From Vulcanimicrobiota bacterium (GTDB lineage Bacteria > Vulcanimicrobiota > Xenobia > Xenobiales > JADMJV01): a DNA stretch of 64,000 bases. Positions within the stretch are counted from its first letter, which is position 1; every line of letters begins with the position of its first letter. The position numbers and the translations under genes are program-made. The notes below the pieces were generated by a model that was given only the letters and a program-made list of their open reading frames with translations, did not search any database and had not been told where the DNA came from. The stretch covers positions 1-64,000 of the forward strand of contig JAHBVR010000022.1 in assembly GCA_019637395.1 (NCBI GenBank), written 5' to 3'. This document shows positions 35,971 through 44,833 of the stretch, in pieces.

Positions 35971-36656
35971 TCTTCCAGCCTGTGCAGCTGGTTGCCCTGA
36001 GCATCGAAGTTGGAGGGGTCGAGCCATTTCTGGAATGCCTGGTCAAGAATCGGCCACTCTTTGTCCACAACGGAGTACCAGGCGGTGTCGCGGTTGTGCC
36101 CCTTGACCACCCGATGCTGGCGAAAAATGCCTTCGAAGGTGAAGCCCAGACGTAGAGCCGCTTTGCGCGAGGGCGCGTTGAGACGGTCGCACTTCCACTC
36201 GTAGCGGCGGTAGCCCAGATCCTCGAAGGCGTGGCGCATCATCAGATACATCGCTTCGGTGCTGAGCGGTCCGCGCTGCATCCGGGGCGTAAAGTGGATG
36301 TGGCCGACTTCGAGGCTGCCCGCCTCCGGCTCGATGCGCAGATAGCTGGCCGTGCCCACCGGCTCCTGCGCATTGTCGAGTACGGTGTAGAAAAGCGGGT
36401 CGGTGCTGAGCTGTTGTTGCTCGAGACGGGACCGGTACTCATGCTCGTCGGCCGGGGGCGGCTGGGAGAGGTAGGTCCAGTTCGCCCCGGTCGTATCGAG
36501 GGCCTGGGCGGCAAACAGGGCCGCCGCATGGTCGGCGGCCTGCAAGGGATCGACCCGGCAGAAACGCCCCTGACCCAGGCTCTGGCGGGCGGGTCGGGCG
36601 GCTCCGCTCCAGTTGACGGGCTCTCCCAAAGGCTGTCCCAGGTGGTTGCTGATCAT
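35961..36656 (-). CDS. GNAT-family N-acetyltransferase (RimJ/RimL-like)
   Basis: The 231-residue protein shows the RimJ/RimL-type GNAT pattern: VGTASYLRIEPEAGSLEVGH, then MQRGPLSTEAMYLMMRHAFE (acetyl-CoA region), YRRYEWKCDRLNAPSRKAAL with RLGFTFEGIFRQH, and WYSVVDKEWP near the end. Such enzymes acetylate ribosomal-protein N-termini or small amines. The substrate here is unknown. The closest subgroup is the large GNAT_3 set that includes YjcK/YdaF. Confidence 0.88.
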   Translation of the reverse strand: MISNHLGQPLGEPVNWSGAARPARQSLGQGRFCRVDPLQAADHAAALFAAQALDTTGANWTYLSQPPPADEHEYRSRLEQQQLSTDPLFYTVLDNAQEPVGTASYLRIEPEAGSLEVGHIHFTPRMQRGPLSTEAMYLMMRHAFEDLGYRRYEWKCDRLNAPSRKAALRLGFTFEGIFRQHRVVKGHNRDTAWYSVVDKEWPILDQAFQKWLDPSNFDAQGNQLHRLEDYR

Positions 36657-36739
36657 GCTTTTTAGCTACGCCATCATCAAGTCCAAAGTCCTGGTCATGA
36701 GTTATTGACAGGTCGTTCCAAAATGAGTAAGGTGAGTTT

Positions 36740-37312
36740 GTGAGACCCAAGAATTTTTGCCCCGAGCAATGCCTGGGAAAGGCGGTGGAAGTTTTCTCCC
36801 GCCTGGGATTCGAGGGCACTTCCTTTCGTGACCTGACCACAGCTCTGGGAGTCAATCGTCAGAGTCTCTACGATACTTACGGCGACAAACTCAGCCTCTA
36901 CCTCCGCTGTATCGAGGTAGCCGCCGAGCGTTTCCAGCCGAGGCAGCAACTATTGCGCGAGGACCTGAGCGGGCGCCAGGCTTTGGAGAATTTCTTCGAA
37001 GCCGTCGTCAGCGATGGAGCCGAACATAGCAATCCTGGCTGCCTGCTTACCAACGCCCTGCTCGATAAGGCTGCTTCTCAACCCGAGGTGGCCGCTACCG
37101 TGCGACGTTGTTCCGCCTTGACGCGCCAGGCCATGGAACGGTGCGTGCAACGCGGAGTAGAGGACGGATCGATCTCCCGCCGCTGTGAACCTGGTCCCAC
37201 TGCCGACGCTCTCTTTAACCTCCTGGCCGGCCTGCGTGTCTCCCAACGCGCCGGCCAGGAAGTGGCCCGGATGCGCCAGGTCGTCCGCGTCAGCTTAAGA
37301 ATGCTTGATTAA
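36740..37312 (+). CDS. TetR-family transcriptional regulator
   Basis: GTG 36740 gives 190 residues. The helix-turn-helix is at ~10-58 (AVEVFSRLGFEGTSFRDLTT and VNRQSLYDTYGDKLSLYLRC), followed by a ligand-binding helical domain with SNPGCLLTNALLDKA, a mark of the TetR_C_16/AcrR-like subgroup. Its regulated genes are not evident: downstream is an overlapping pseudouridine-synthase gene, and the divergent side has the GNAT gene with ~83 bases between starts. Confidence 0.9.
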   Translation: MRPKNFCPEQCLGKAVEVFSRLGFEGTSFRDLTTALGVNRQSLYDTYGDKLSLYLRCIEVAAERFQPRQQLLREDLSGRQALENFFEAVVSDGAEHSNPGCLLTNALLDKAASQPEVAATVRRCSALTRQAMERCVQRGVEDGSISRRCEPGPTADALFNLLAGLRVSQRAGQEVARMRQVVRVSLRMLD

Positions 37313-38003
37313 TAGGGAGCGAGCTGCCGCGGCCCGTTTACGGGTGGTGGATGAGGGCGAAGATTATCTGGTGGTGGACAAACCGGGCGACCTGATGTGC
37401 CATCCTACCGTGGGAGACGAGTACTCCAGCCTGATTTCGCGCCTGCGTCTTTATCTGGGTGGGCAGGCGCGCCCTCATTTCGTGAACCGGCTCGATCGGG
37501 AAACCAGCGGATTGGTGCTGATTTCCAAGAGCAATCATAAGGCCTGGTGCCGAGCCTTTGAGGAGGCTGAAAAGACCTACTGGGCCCTGGTGCATGGCTG
37601 GCCGGACCAGGACGAAGGGGTCCTCGAGGCTCCGCTCGGTCCCCTGCGCGGTAGCCTGGTGCGCATCAAACAGGCGGTTGTTCTCGAGGGAAAGCCGGCC
37701 GTTACGCAGTGGCGGGTGCTGCAACGCTTGTCCGGCGGCAAGGCTTTGCTGGAGGCGTGCCCGCGCACCGGGCGGATGCACCAGATCAGGGTGCATTTGA
37801 GCTATCTGGGGCACCCCGTGGTGGGGGACAAAATATACGGTTCGGATGAATCTTTTTTTGTGGAGTTTCTCGATCACGGATGGACGGAGCGGTTGGAGAA
37901 GCAACTGGGCGTGCGCCGTCACCTGTTGAGCGCCCTGCGCCTGCGCCTGCGCAACTTCGATTGGCGGATTGAACCGCCGGATGACATCAAGTCTTACGTT
38001 TGA
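37305..38003 (+). CDS. RluA-family RNA pseudouridine synthase
   Basis: The TTG start overlaps the TetR stop. The 232-residue protein lacks an S4 domain and has the catalytic loop HFVNRLDRETSGLVL (Asp is the nucleophile), preceded by DEGEDYLVVDKPGDLMCHP and followed by RTGRMHQIRVHLSYLGHPVV and GDKIYG. It converts uridine to pseudouridine in rRNA or tRNA. The target cannot be told, though the compact form recalls TruC or RluA. It overlaps the convergent kinase gene by 17 bases. Confidence 0.9.
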   Translation: MINRERAAAARLRVVDEGEDYLVVDKPGDLMCHPTVGDEYSSLISRLRLYLGGQARPHFVNRLDRETSGLVLISKSNHKAWCRAFEEAEKTYWALVHGWPDQDEGVLEAPLGPLRGSLVRIKQAVVLEGKPAVTQWRVLQRLSGGKALLEACPRTGRMHQIRVHLSYLGHPVVGDKIYGSDESFFVEFLDHGWTERLEKQLGVRRHLLSALRLRLRNFDWRIEPPDDIKSYV

Positions 38004-41000
38004 ACAGGCCGCTGATCATTTCCAGCACGGTGGACTTTTTCCAGGCATCGGCCAGCCCGCTGACCTCCTTCTGCGCATTCAGCTCCCAGTCCAATTCCCA
38101 CAGCCGCAGCACCCTGTCGGCACCGGCCGTGAGTAGAAAACGGCCTTCGGGCGTGATGGACATGGCCTCGTAGGGCCCCGGCCAGGTTTCCCAACGCCGG
38201 CCGCTGACGACGTCCCAGCAACTCACCGTTCCATCCTGCGCGGAAGAAAAGGCCACGCGACCGTCGCTGCTCAAACGCACGCTGCGAACCGCTTGATGGT
38301 GGGCCTGCCAGGCCGATCGGCACCATCCCTCCTCGACATCCAGCAAACGCAGCCAGCCCTGTGCGTCGCCGGCCAGCACAAAGCGCCCCTCACCGGAAAG
38401 CGCCAGGGCCGTGGCCGAGCCCGGACCCAGCGCTCCGGGTTGGGTGCGCGGAGCCCGCCAGGGCCGCGTGAAAGTGGCCGCGGGAAGGCGCCAGAGACGT
38501 AAGGATTCGGGCTCCTCCGAGCCGCTCACAGCCAGCCGGCCGTCCCGGCTGAGGGCCAGGCAAACCGGCTCGTTGATAGGCACCGTCAGCAGCGGATCGG
38601 GCCGGGCCACTCGGGCTACTATCAGCTTGTCTGGACTGCTGACCAGAAAAAGACTGCTGTTGCTGACGCCGAGGTGGAGGACCGGTTCATGCATGCGATA
38701 GACTTCGAGACATTCCCCGCTGGCCAAACTCCAGAGGCGCACCGTGCCGTCCAGGCTGGCCGAGAGGGCGGTCTCCCGGCTGAGAGCCACGGCCGTGACC
38801 TGGTCGGTATGGCCGGTAAAACCACGCAGGCAAGAGCCGCTGGAGAGTTCCCAGAGATAGAGAAACTTGCCCGATGCGGATAGGGCCAGCTGGCCATCGG
38901 CGCTCATTTTGAGGGCGGCTACGCTGCCGTTGGAAGCGAAAGAGCGCAGTTGCCAGACGGCCTGGATTCCCTGCCGGCTCAAGCGTTCCAGCATGCGGGC
39001 GTTGAGGGCCAGGGCTCCGGGATCGCGGGCGTAGCCGGCCAGATTGCGGGCTTCCCTCAACTGGGCGCAGGCCGCCGCCGTCTCGCGCGCTTCCCATTGA
39101 CGTTCCGCCGTGTCCAGGTGTTTCAGAAATAACTGTTGCGTGGATTCGACTTGATCGTGATCAAAGGTGCGATTGACGACCAGTGAAAACTCGCCCACGC
39201 GGGCGGCCCAATCGACTTCCCACAGGCGCAGGCTACCATCGTTACCGCCGCTCAAGGCCCAGCGATTGTCGCGGCTTAAGGCCAGACCGGTAATTTCGCC
39301 GGGGGATTCGCTGAAGGCGCAGAGCTGTCTTCCGCTGGGTATTTCCCACAGCGTCAACGGTGCCGGCCGGGCCGTCTTGGAGGCTACCAGCGCCCAGGGA
39401 CCGGTGCTGAAAGGGCACAGCCAGTGGCCCCCGGGTCGGGTAAAGAGGCGCTGACCGGTAGCCACTTCCCAAACATCGAGCTGATCTTTCTCGCCCAGCG
39501 CCCAGTTGGCCACCAGCAGATGGTGTCCATCGGCCGTCAAACGAATGCGCCGGACTTCATGGGCGTGTTGCAGCACGTAAAGGCAATCGCCGGTAGACAC
39601 CTGCCAGATGCGCACGGTTTTGTCACGGCTGCCGGAAAAGGCCAGTGAGCAATCGCTGCTTAAGACCACGCTTTCGACCAGGTCGGTATGTCCTTCCAGA
39701 AGATGCAGGCAGCGGCCGGCCTCAAGATCCCACAGCCGCACACTGCGGTCGCCGCCGCCGGTCGCGGCCAACTTTCCATCCGCACTCAAGGCCGCGGTGG
39801 TAATGGGTTTACCGTGACCTTCCAGGGCCTGCAGGACGTCGCCGCCGGGCAGCTTGACCTGTTCCAACACTTCGCCGCCCACCAGACCCCAGCCCAGGCG
39901 TGAATGCACGGCCAGAATGCGTTTGCGGCCTTCGACCTCAAAGAGCAACTGGCCGGTGGAGCGGGACCAACAGCGTCCGTGGGCGCTGGCCAGGGAGAGC
40001 ACCCAGCCGCGTTCGATAACCAGCCGGCCGGGCGCGGCCGCCCCGCTCTCCGCGCGCCAACTCCAAAGTAACGAACCATCCTGGGTGTTCCACAGCTCCA
40101 GCGTGTCGTCGGCCCAATGGGCTGCCTGGTCTCCTTCCGGGCTGAGGGCCACGGCCGCTACCGCCGAACGTTTTTCCAGCACCAGCCGGGGCGTGGTCCG
40201 GGGGAAAAGGACGCGATCCAATTGGCGCTGGTTCTGGCGGGCCATTTCCAACCGGGCCGAAGCCTGGCGGTCGTCGGGCATACGCCGCAGGGCCTGCTGA
40301 TAGGCTTCCGCCGCCGGCGTATATTGCTCCAGGTACATGCGGGCGTCGCCCAGGGCGCGCCAGGCCGTGCCCTGGCGCGCCGCCAGCGGATTGACCAGGG
40401 CCTGGCGGATCTCTTGCTCGGCCGTTTGAGCATCGCCCTGTTCCAGCAGAAAGTAGCCCAAATAAGTGCCCAAATGGGGATAGGTCGTCTTCACCTGGGT
40501 CAGCCGCTGCATGACTTCGGCGTCGTCGATCTGGGCCAGGCGCCACTGGACCAGGGTTTTGTTGTAGACGGTTTCGGGGTGCAACCCGTCCAGCTTGGCC
40601 GCCTCCCGCCAGGCGTCAAAGGCTCGCTGGCCAAAACCCAGATTCCAAAAAGAAACGGCTTTATTATTCAGGGCGTCGGCCCGCTGAGTGCCGGCCCGGG
40701 GAGCGGGCCTGGGATAAGGGCGGCCGCCGCAGTCCTGGTAAAGTGCGGCCAGTTCTTCGCGCAGTTCTTGCATCGAGGCGGGACGCTGCAAAGGATCTTT
40801 GGCCAGGCAGCGCAGACAGAGAGCGGCCAACCTCTCGGGAATTTCCGGGCGAAACTGGCGCGGGTCGGGCGCCGGGGTCATCAAGTGCTCGCCCAGCATA
40901 ATGGCGGCCGAAACCTTCTTGACTCCGTCGTCGAAAGGCCGGCGCCCGGCGCAAAGTTCATAGAGGATGATGCCGAGCGCATAGATATCCGCTTGAATTC

Positions 41001-41694
41001 CCACGTTGCCGGCGGCCATCCATTGCTCGGGAGCGCCATATTCGGGAGTGCCCAAAAGCGTGCCGGTGCGCGTCAAGGTCAGCGACTCTTCATCGAGCCC
41101 CCGGGCCTCCAGATCGGCCAGGATCTTTTCCAGCTCCGCGGCCGAAGGAGCGCTGGAACTCAAATCGGTAACCTTGACCAGCCCGAAATCGGTGACGCAC
41201 AGGCGGCCGTCCTCGCGCATCAAGAGATTGGCCGGTTTGACATCGCGATGGACCAGGCCTTGCTCGTGAGCGTAGCCCAATCCGGCGGTGGCCTGAATCA
41301 TCAGATCGAGAATGACTTCCCAGTCGCCCGGGGCGATTTTGCCCTGCTCGCGCCATTCCTTGAGGCTGCCGGCCGGCAGGTAGTCCATGAAAACCAGGGG
41401 AGAGCCCTCGTACTCTCGCACGAACCAGCACTGCACGATATGGGGATGAACGCCCAGCTCGATCCAGGTTTGGGCTTCGAGCAGGAAGCGCTCCTTGGCT
41501 ACCCAGTCGGAAATCAGGTGTCTGGCCGGCACTTTGACGGCCAGGTCGACGTTCCAATCCCAGTCTCGAACTCGGTAAACGGTGCCCATGCCGCCGCGTC
41601 CCACCAGCTCTTTGACGTCATAGCGGTGGTCCAGAACCTGCCCGAGTTGCAGGCCGTCTTGAATCGGCGCGCCGTCGATACCGCTGGAGCTCAT
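37987..41694 (-). CDS. Ser/Thr protein kinase with TPR and WD40 regions
   Basis: The 1235-residue cytoplasmic protein begins with a Hanks-type kinase domain (~24-290): GRGGMGTVYR, DLAVKVP, LVHRDVKPANLL, DFGLVKVTD, then a GTPEYGAPEQW activation segment. A helical TPR-like region follows (~335-490; AWRALGDARMYLEQYTPAAE; AYQQALRRMPDDRQASARLE). Two WD40 beta-propellers come next (~520-860 and ~940-1215; DGKLAATGGGDRSVRLWDLE; SLDGTVRLWSLASGECLEVY), split by a helical segment with a Gln/Glu-rich stretch. The catalytic residues are intact. The propellers probably recruit partners. The organism has another, transmembrane kinase in this window. Confidence 0.93.
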   Translation of the reverse strand: MSSSGIDGAPIQDGLQLGQVLDHRYDVKELVGRGGMGTVYRVRDWDWNVDLAVKVPARHLISDWVAKERFLLEAQTWIELGVHPHIVQCWFVREYEGSPLVFMDYLPAGSLKEWREQGKIAPGDWEVILDLMIQATAGLGYAHEQGLVHRDVKPANLLMREDGRLCVTDFGLVKVTDLSSSAPSAAELEKILADLEARGLDEESLTLTRTGTLLGTPEYGAPEQWMAAGNVGIQADIYALGIILYELCAGRRPFDDGVKKVSAAIMLGEHLMTPAPDPRQFRPEIPERLAALCLRCLAKDPLQRPASMQELREELAALYQDCGGRPYPRPAPRAGTQRADALNNKAVSFWNLGFGQRAFDAWREAAKLDGLHPETVYNKTLVQWRLAQIDDAEVMQRLTQVKTTYPHLGTYLGYFLLEQGDAQTAEQEIRQALVNPLAARQGTAWRALGDARMYLEQYTPAAEAYQQALRRMPDDRQASARLEMARQNQRQLDRVLFPRTTPRLVLEKRSAVAAVALSPEGDQAAHWADDTLELWNTQDGSLLWSWRAESGAAAPGRLVIERGWVLSLASAHGRCWSRSTGQLLFEVEGRKRILAVHSRLGWGLVGGEVLEQVKLPGGDVLQALEGHGKPITTAALSADGKLAATGGGDRSVRLWDLEAGRCLHLLEGHTDLVESVVLSSDCSLAFSGSRDKTVRIWQVSTGDCLYVLQHAHEVRRIRLTADGHHLLVANWALGEKDQLDVWEVATGQRLFTRPGGHWLCPFSTGPWALVASKTARPAPLTLWEIPSGRQLCAFSESPGEITGLALSRDNRWALSGGNDGSLRLWEVDWAARVGEFSLVVNRTFDHDQVESTQQLFLKHLDTAERQWEARETAAACAQLREARNLAGYARDPGALALNARMLERLSRQGIQAVWQLRSFASNGSVAALKMSADGQLALSASGKFLYLWELSSGSCLRGFTGHTDQVTAVALSRETALSASLDGTVRLWSLASGECLEVYRMHEPVLHLGVSNSSLFLVSSPDKLIVARVARPDPLLTVPINEPVCLALSRDGRLAVSGSEEPESLRLWRLPAATFTRPWRAPRTQPGALGPGSATALALSGEGRFVLAGDAQGWLRLLDVEEGWCRSAWQAHHQAVRSVRLSSDGRVAFSSAQDGTVSCWDVVSGRRWETWPGPYEAMSITPEGRFLLTAGADRVLRLWELDWELNAQKEVSGLADAWKKSTVLEMISGLFKRKT

Positions 41695-41727
41695 GGCTCC
41701 TGCTTCGCCCGGGCGGACAGGCTTACC

Positions 41728-42357
41728 TTATTTGGGTAAAAATACGTGGAAATTGGTATTGAGCAATAGCTGGTTGCGGACCTTGCTGGAGGCTTCCCGA
41801 CCGTCGCCCAGGGCCACCGAGATATGTCCATAGGGCAATCCGGAGCCTTTGTCCCAAATGACCACGGCCCCGGCCGGCAGTGATTTGAGCTGCTCTTTGG
41901 AAACTTTGACTTCTTTGAATTTAGGATTCTTCTGGAAATCATCCACGGCCATCCAGGCGGCCGCTTCGCGGTGCACCGGCAGACCCATGGCTTGCATGGC
42001 GTCATTGACGCCCTTCAGACAGAGCCCCGGGGTATTGATCTGATTGGCGGTCTTTTCTGCTTGGGCCGCTAGTTTTTTACCGAAATCGCTGCCCGGGGCG
42101 TCCTTCAGGTCGGTGTTCGGGGCTGAATTGGTTGACTGGACGGGGCTGGCGCTGCCGCTGGCACCGCCATTCATCAGCGTGCGCAGCATCAGGTACATTT
42201 CCCCGATCAACATCTGCATTTGCTGCATGCCTCCCAGGGCCGGCAGCGATGGCATCGAGACGATGGGGTCTTGTAGCCGTTGCGTCGCTCCAAAGGCGGG
42301 CAGAGGAGTGGCCAGGGGGGCGTCGGAGATGGTGAGGGAAAGCGCGGAAACAAACAT
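41728..42357 (-). CDS. CHAP/NlpC-P60-like cysteine-hydrolase-fold protein
   Basis: The 209-residue protein has a low-complexity N-terminal ~95 residues (Met/Gln/Ser-rich) and a C-terminal domain with a Cys at the start of a helix (NTPGLCLKGVNDAMQAMG), AWMAVDDFQKN, a strand pair with LPAGAVVIWDKGSGLPYGHI, then SVALGDGREAS and a final LLLNTNFHVFLP. Cys, then His in YGHISVALGDG, is the layout of peptidoglycan-cleaving CHAP/NlpC-P60 domains. There is no clear signal peptide, so export is uncertain. It lies 33 bases upstream of the kinase gene in the same direction. Confidence 0.6.
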   Translation of the reverse strand: MFVSALSLTISDAPLATPLPAFGATQRLQDPIVSMPSLPALGGMQQMQMLIGEMYLMLRTLMNGGASGSASPVQSTNSAPNTDLKDAPGSDFGKKLAAQAEKTANQINTPGLCLKGVNDAMQAMGLPVHREAAAWMAVDDFQKNPKFKEVKVSKEQLKSLPAGAVVIWDKGSGLPYGHISVALGDGREASSKVRNQLLLNTNFHVFLPK

Positions 42358-42411
42358 GGCACGATCTTACCGGCCCGGGCGGAAAAGGGAGATAAATGAT
42401 GTTCCCGATTG

Positions 42412-43188
42412 TTACCGGTTCGTCACGAAGAAGCGTCGGCCATTGAGCAACAATTCATTGCCCGCCTGGCCCGGCGCCAGCCTGTAAGTGCCAAGGTTGC
42501 CATTGTTGAATTGCAGCACCAATTGTCCACCCGGCATGACCCGCCAGCTTCCATCGCCCCCGCCGGCCACGAAACCGCTGCCGTTGATGGAGGCGCTGCT
42601 GGCGTCGTTGCGCTGAGCGAACTGGCCGTCGGCGCCTAGATAGAGGTCCTTGCGTTCCGAATAGCCGTTGCCGGTATATAAGTAGATCAAGTGCTTGCCG
42701 GCCAGGGCCGAAGTCCAGAGCCTGTCCTGCTGGGGCCGGGTATACTGGAGGTTTTGGGCCATTTGGTAGGCGCTCTGGTAGGCGGCGTCGGCGTTTTTTT
42801 CGTCGGAAAGGGCCACGATCAGGCTGCCGCCGCCGTGGGGAGAGAAGCACACGAAGGTGTCGGCCAACAGATAGCCGGTGGCGGTCTGTTTGGCGGCGCG
42901 GAAGCTGCGGTCGCTGCCGTTGAGGGTGCGTACATCGCCCACCAGGGTGAAGCCGTCTTTTTCCAGATTGGCCTGTTGGGCAAAGGCTTCGAAGTTGTTG
43001 TAGGCGTGGTTCTTGATGACCACCATATATTTCTGGTGCGGCTCGACGGCGACCGTGCCGGAGGCATCCTGTGAGACTTGGAACGAGGCGGGAATCCGGG
43101 TGGAGAACCCGGCCGGGTGGCTGACCCGCTGTTCCTGGGCCCAGACCGGAGTGACGGTGAGCAAGGCGGCTAAAAGAAGGTGTTTCAT
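42412..43188 (-). CDS. Secreted protein, unknown
   Basis: ATG 43188 gives a clear signal peptide (MKHLLLAALLTVTPVWAQ). The mature ~240 residues are beta-rich, with VSHPAGFSTRIPASFQVSQD near the start and a Gly-rich C-terminal lipocalin-like stretch (GSGFVAGGGDGSWRVMPGGQ; LVLQFNNGNLGTYRLAPGQ). No family name is certain. A much longer in-frame reading to 43866 is antisense-like low-complexity sequence overlapping the hydrolase gene and is not credited. It is probably co-transcribed with the hydrolase just upstream. Confidence 0.6.
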   Translation of the reverse strand: MKHLLLAALLTVTPVWAQEQRVSHPAGFSTRIPASFQVSQDASGTVAVEPHQKYMVVIKNHAYNNFEAFAQQANLEKDGFTLVGDVRTLNGSDRSFRAAKQTATGYLLADTFVCFSPHGGGSLIVALSDEKNADAAYQSAYQMAQNLQYTRPQQDRLWTSALAGKHLIYLYTGNGYSERKDLYLGADGQFAQRNDASSASINGSGFVAGGGDGSWRVMPGGQLVLQFNNGNLGTYRLAPGQAGNELLLNGRRFFVTNR

Positions 43189-43193
43189 AGGAG

Positions 43194-44036
43194 CTAAAAT
43201 GCACCCATGGGGGGCAGGCCGTCTGTGAATTGGCTTACAGGAATTGTCTGGCGCAGGTGTTCGCTGAAAAAGCCGCCCACTCGGTACTCGTATTCGCGGG
43301 CCGCCATCAGGGCGGCCCGGGTATGCAAAGTCCAGGGAGCCACCCACAACTGGCTGGGACCGGCCGCGCTGCGGGTCAGGCGCCTGGAGGCATCCAGGGA
43401 AACGCACCAGTCCAGGCTGTCGTGGATGAAGAACAGCGGCTGCTTGATCCGGCCGACATGCCGTAGGGGACTGATATCTCGGATGGGCAGGCCGTAAGTG
43501 CTTTCCAGGCGCCGGGCGATGGGGGCTACCTGGTGGCGCGGCGCCCGGGCGGCAATGGCCTCCTCCAGAGTGGCGAAACAGGCCTCCAGACAGGCGCACT
43601 GCAAGCCACCTTCGAGCGCCATCGCCTGCAGCAAGGAAGAAGCTCCCAGGCTCTCGCCCAGCCCGGCCAGCGGCAGACCGGGCAGTTGCGCCCGCAAAAA
43701 GTCCAGGCCGCCCAGCACATCCAGGGATTCCCGGAAACCGAGGGTGCAATTCCCCCGGCTGCGCCCACGCCCGCGGAAGTCGAAGAGCAAACTGGCGTAT
43801 CCCCAGCGCTGCAGCATGCGCGCCCTGGCCACCATGGCCATGCGCGTGCTGTAAATGCCGTGACACAACAACACCCCCGCGCGCGCTTGCGGGTGGGGCA
43901 CGTACCAGCCGGACAGTTGGGTTCCGTCGCGCGCCGGGAAAATTACCTCGCGCAGGGGCAGGTCAGGCGGGGTCCGGAGGTAGCGCCAGCGCAACGGCAG
44001 GCGTCCCAGCCAGATCAAAAAGGAACTAAGGTCCAA
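43194..44036 (-). CDS. Alpha/beta hydrolase, BAAT/YqkD-like
   Basis: The 280-residue protein has an N-terminal hydrophobic segment, then the alpha/beta-hydrolase fold: GVLLCHGIYSTRMAMVARAR, LFDFRGRGRSRG (oxyanion region), the nucleophile elbow LAGLGESLGASSLL, Asp in FFIHDSLDWCVSL, and His in PWTLHTRAAL. The arrangement is that of serine esterases or aminopeptidase-like hydrolases with a membrane-proximal N-terminus. The substrate is unknown. It starts inside the end of the membrane-protein gene upstream (11-base overlap). Confidence 0.8.
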   Translation of the reverse strand: MDLSSFLIWLGRLPLRWRYLRTPPDLPLREVIFPARDGTQLSGWYVPHPQARAGVLLCHGIYSTRMAMVARARMLQRWGYASLLFDFRGRGRSRGNCTLGFRESLDVLGGLDFLRAQLPGLPLAGLGESLGASSLLQAMALEGGLQCACLEACFATLEEAIAARAPRHQVAPIARRLESTYGLPIRDISPLRHVGRIKQPLFFIHDSLDWCVSLDASRRLTRSAAGPSQLWVAPWTLHTRAALMAAREYEYRVGGFFSEHLRQTIPVSQFTDGLPPMGAF

Positions 44037-44778
44037 ATTCGCGATCCCAGCGGCTGATTTGATAGCGGGCGCGATGCTGGCGCCCCAGATTGGCGACGAG
44101 CAAGCTCAGGCTGAGAGCGAAGAGGGCACCGCCGCCGAGAGCCAGGGCTTGGGCCCGCTCCAGGCAGGGCAGCACCAGCAAGTCACCCGGCTGTTCTTGC
44201 AGGAAGCCGGTGTGGATCTGGCGCACATAGACGTTGTCGCGGATGCCGTCTAAGGGAGCGGGCGGCAAAAAACGGTGGGCCAGACGCTCCAGTGGATCGT
44301 GGTCCAGGGTCAGGAAAAAACTGGGGGGCTGGTCGGGACCGTGATTGCCGGGGAAACGAGGATGACGGCGCGAGTAGATGGGCTGGACCCAGCCGTAGTC
44401 CCGCGTATGGACTTTTTCTTGGGCCGAGAAATAGACGCTGCCGCACAGTTGGAATTTGTGGAAGTCGGGCAGGGGCTGCGAAAATTGTTCCAGGCGGGCG
44501 AGGTCGAAGCAGCGGCCGGCGGGGCCCTCCTGTCCGGCCAGGAAGCCCAGGCCGAAGACGGCCAGGCAACTGATGGAAAGTCCCAAGAGCATCAGCAGGC
44601 CATCGGCAAAGAGCGAGCCGGCCGAGTGAGGACGCAGCCGGCGCCAGGTGGGGGCAGCCAAAACCAGTGGCGCTATCACGAGCCAGGGAAGTTTACCCGC
44701 CAGCACCGCCGCCACCAGAGCGGCTCCGCACAACCAGGCCAGCAGAATGGGTAGAACCTTGCGCTTCAAGACTTCCAC
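44026..44778 (-). CDS. Membrane protein with three helices and an extracytoplasmic loop, unknown
   Basis: GTG 44778 (or TTG 44769) gives ~250 residues: helices VLPILLAWLCGAALVAAVLA and WLVIAPLVLAAPTW, a third at GLLMLLGLSISCLAVFGLGF, then a ~120-residue soluble loop (HTRDYGWVQPIYSRRHPRF) and a last helix (GGGALFALSLSLLVANLG). No family is recognised. The frame stays open to 45045 but would then overlap the divergent gene for ~210 bases, so a start near 44770 is preferred. Confidence 0.5.
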   Translation of the reverse strand: MEVLKRKVLPILLAWLCGAALVAAVLAGKLPWLVIAPLVLAAPTWRRLRPHSAGSLFADGLLMLLGLSISCLAVFGLGFLAGQEGPAGRCFDLARLEQFSQPLPDFHKFQLCGSVYFSAQEKVHTRDYGWVQPIYSRRHPRFPGNHGPDQPPSFFLTLDHDPLERLAHRFLPPAPLDGIRDNVYVRQIHTGFLQEQPGDLLVLPCLERAQALALGGGALFALSLSLLVANLGRQHRARYQISRWDREFGP

Positions 44779-44833
44779 CCGGGGAGTATTCGCTTCAGAG
44801 GGGCCAATCCCGCTCAGGGAGAAATACCCCCCG

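Noticed and set aside
40117-41739. Open frame of 540 codons on the + strand
   Set aside because: It is antisense to the kinase/TPR coding region, and the kinase motifs prove the other strand.
42412-43866. 484-codon reading of the secreted-protein gene
   Set aside because: The first ~226 codons lie over the alpha/beta-hydrolase gene in another frame, while a clean signal peptide starts at 43188.
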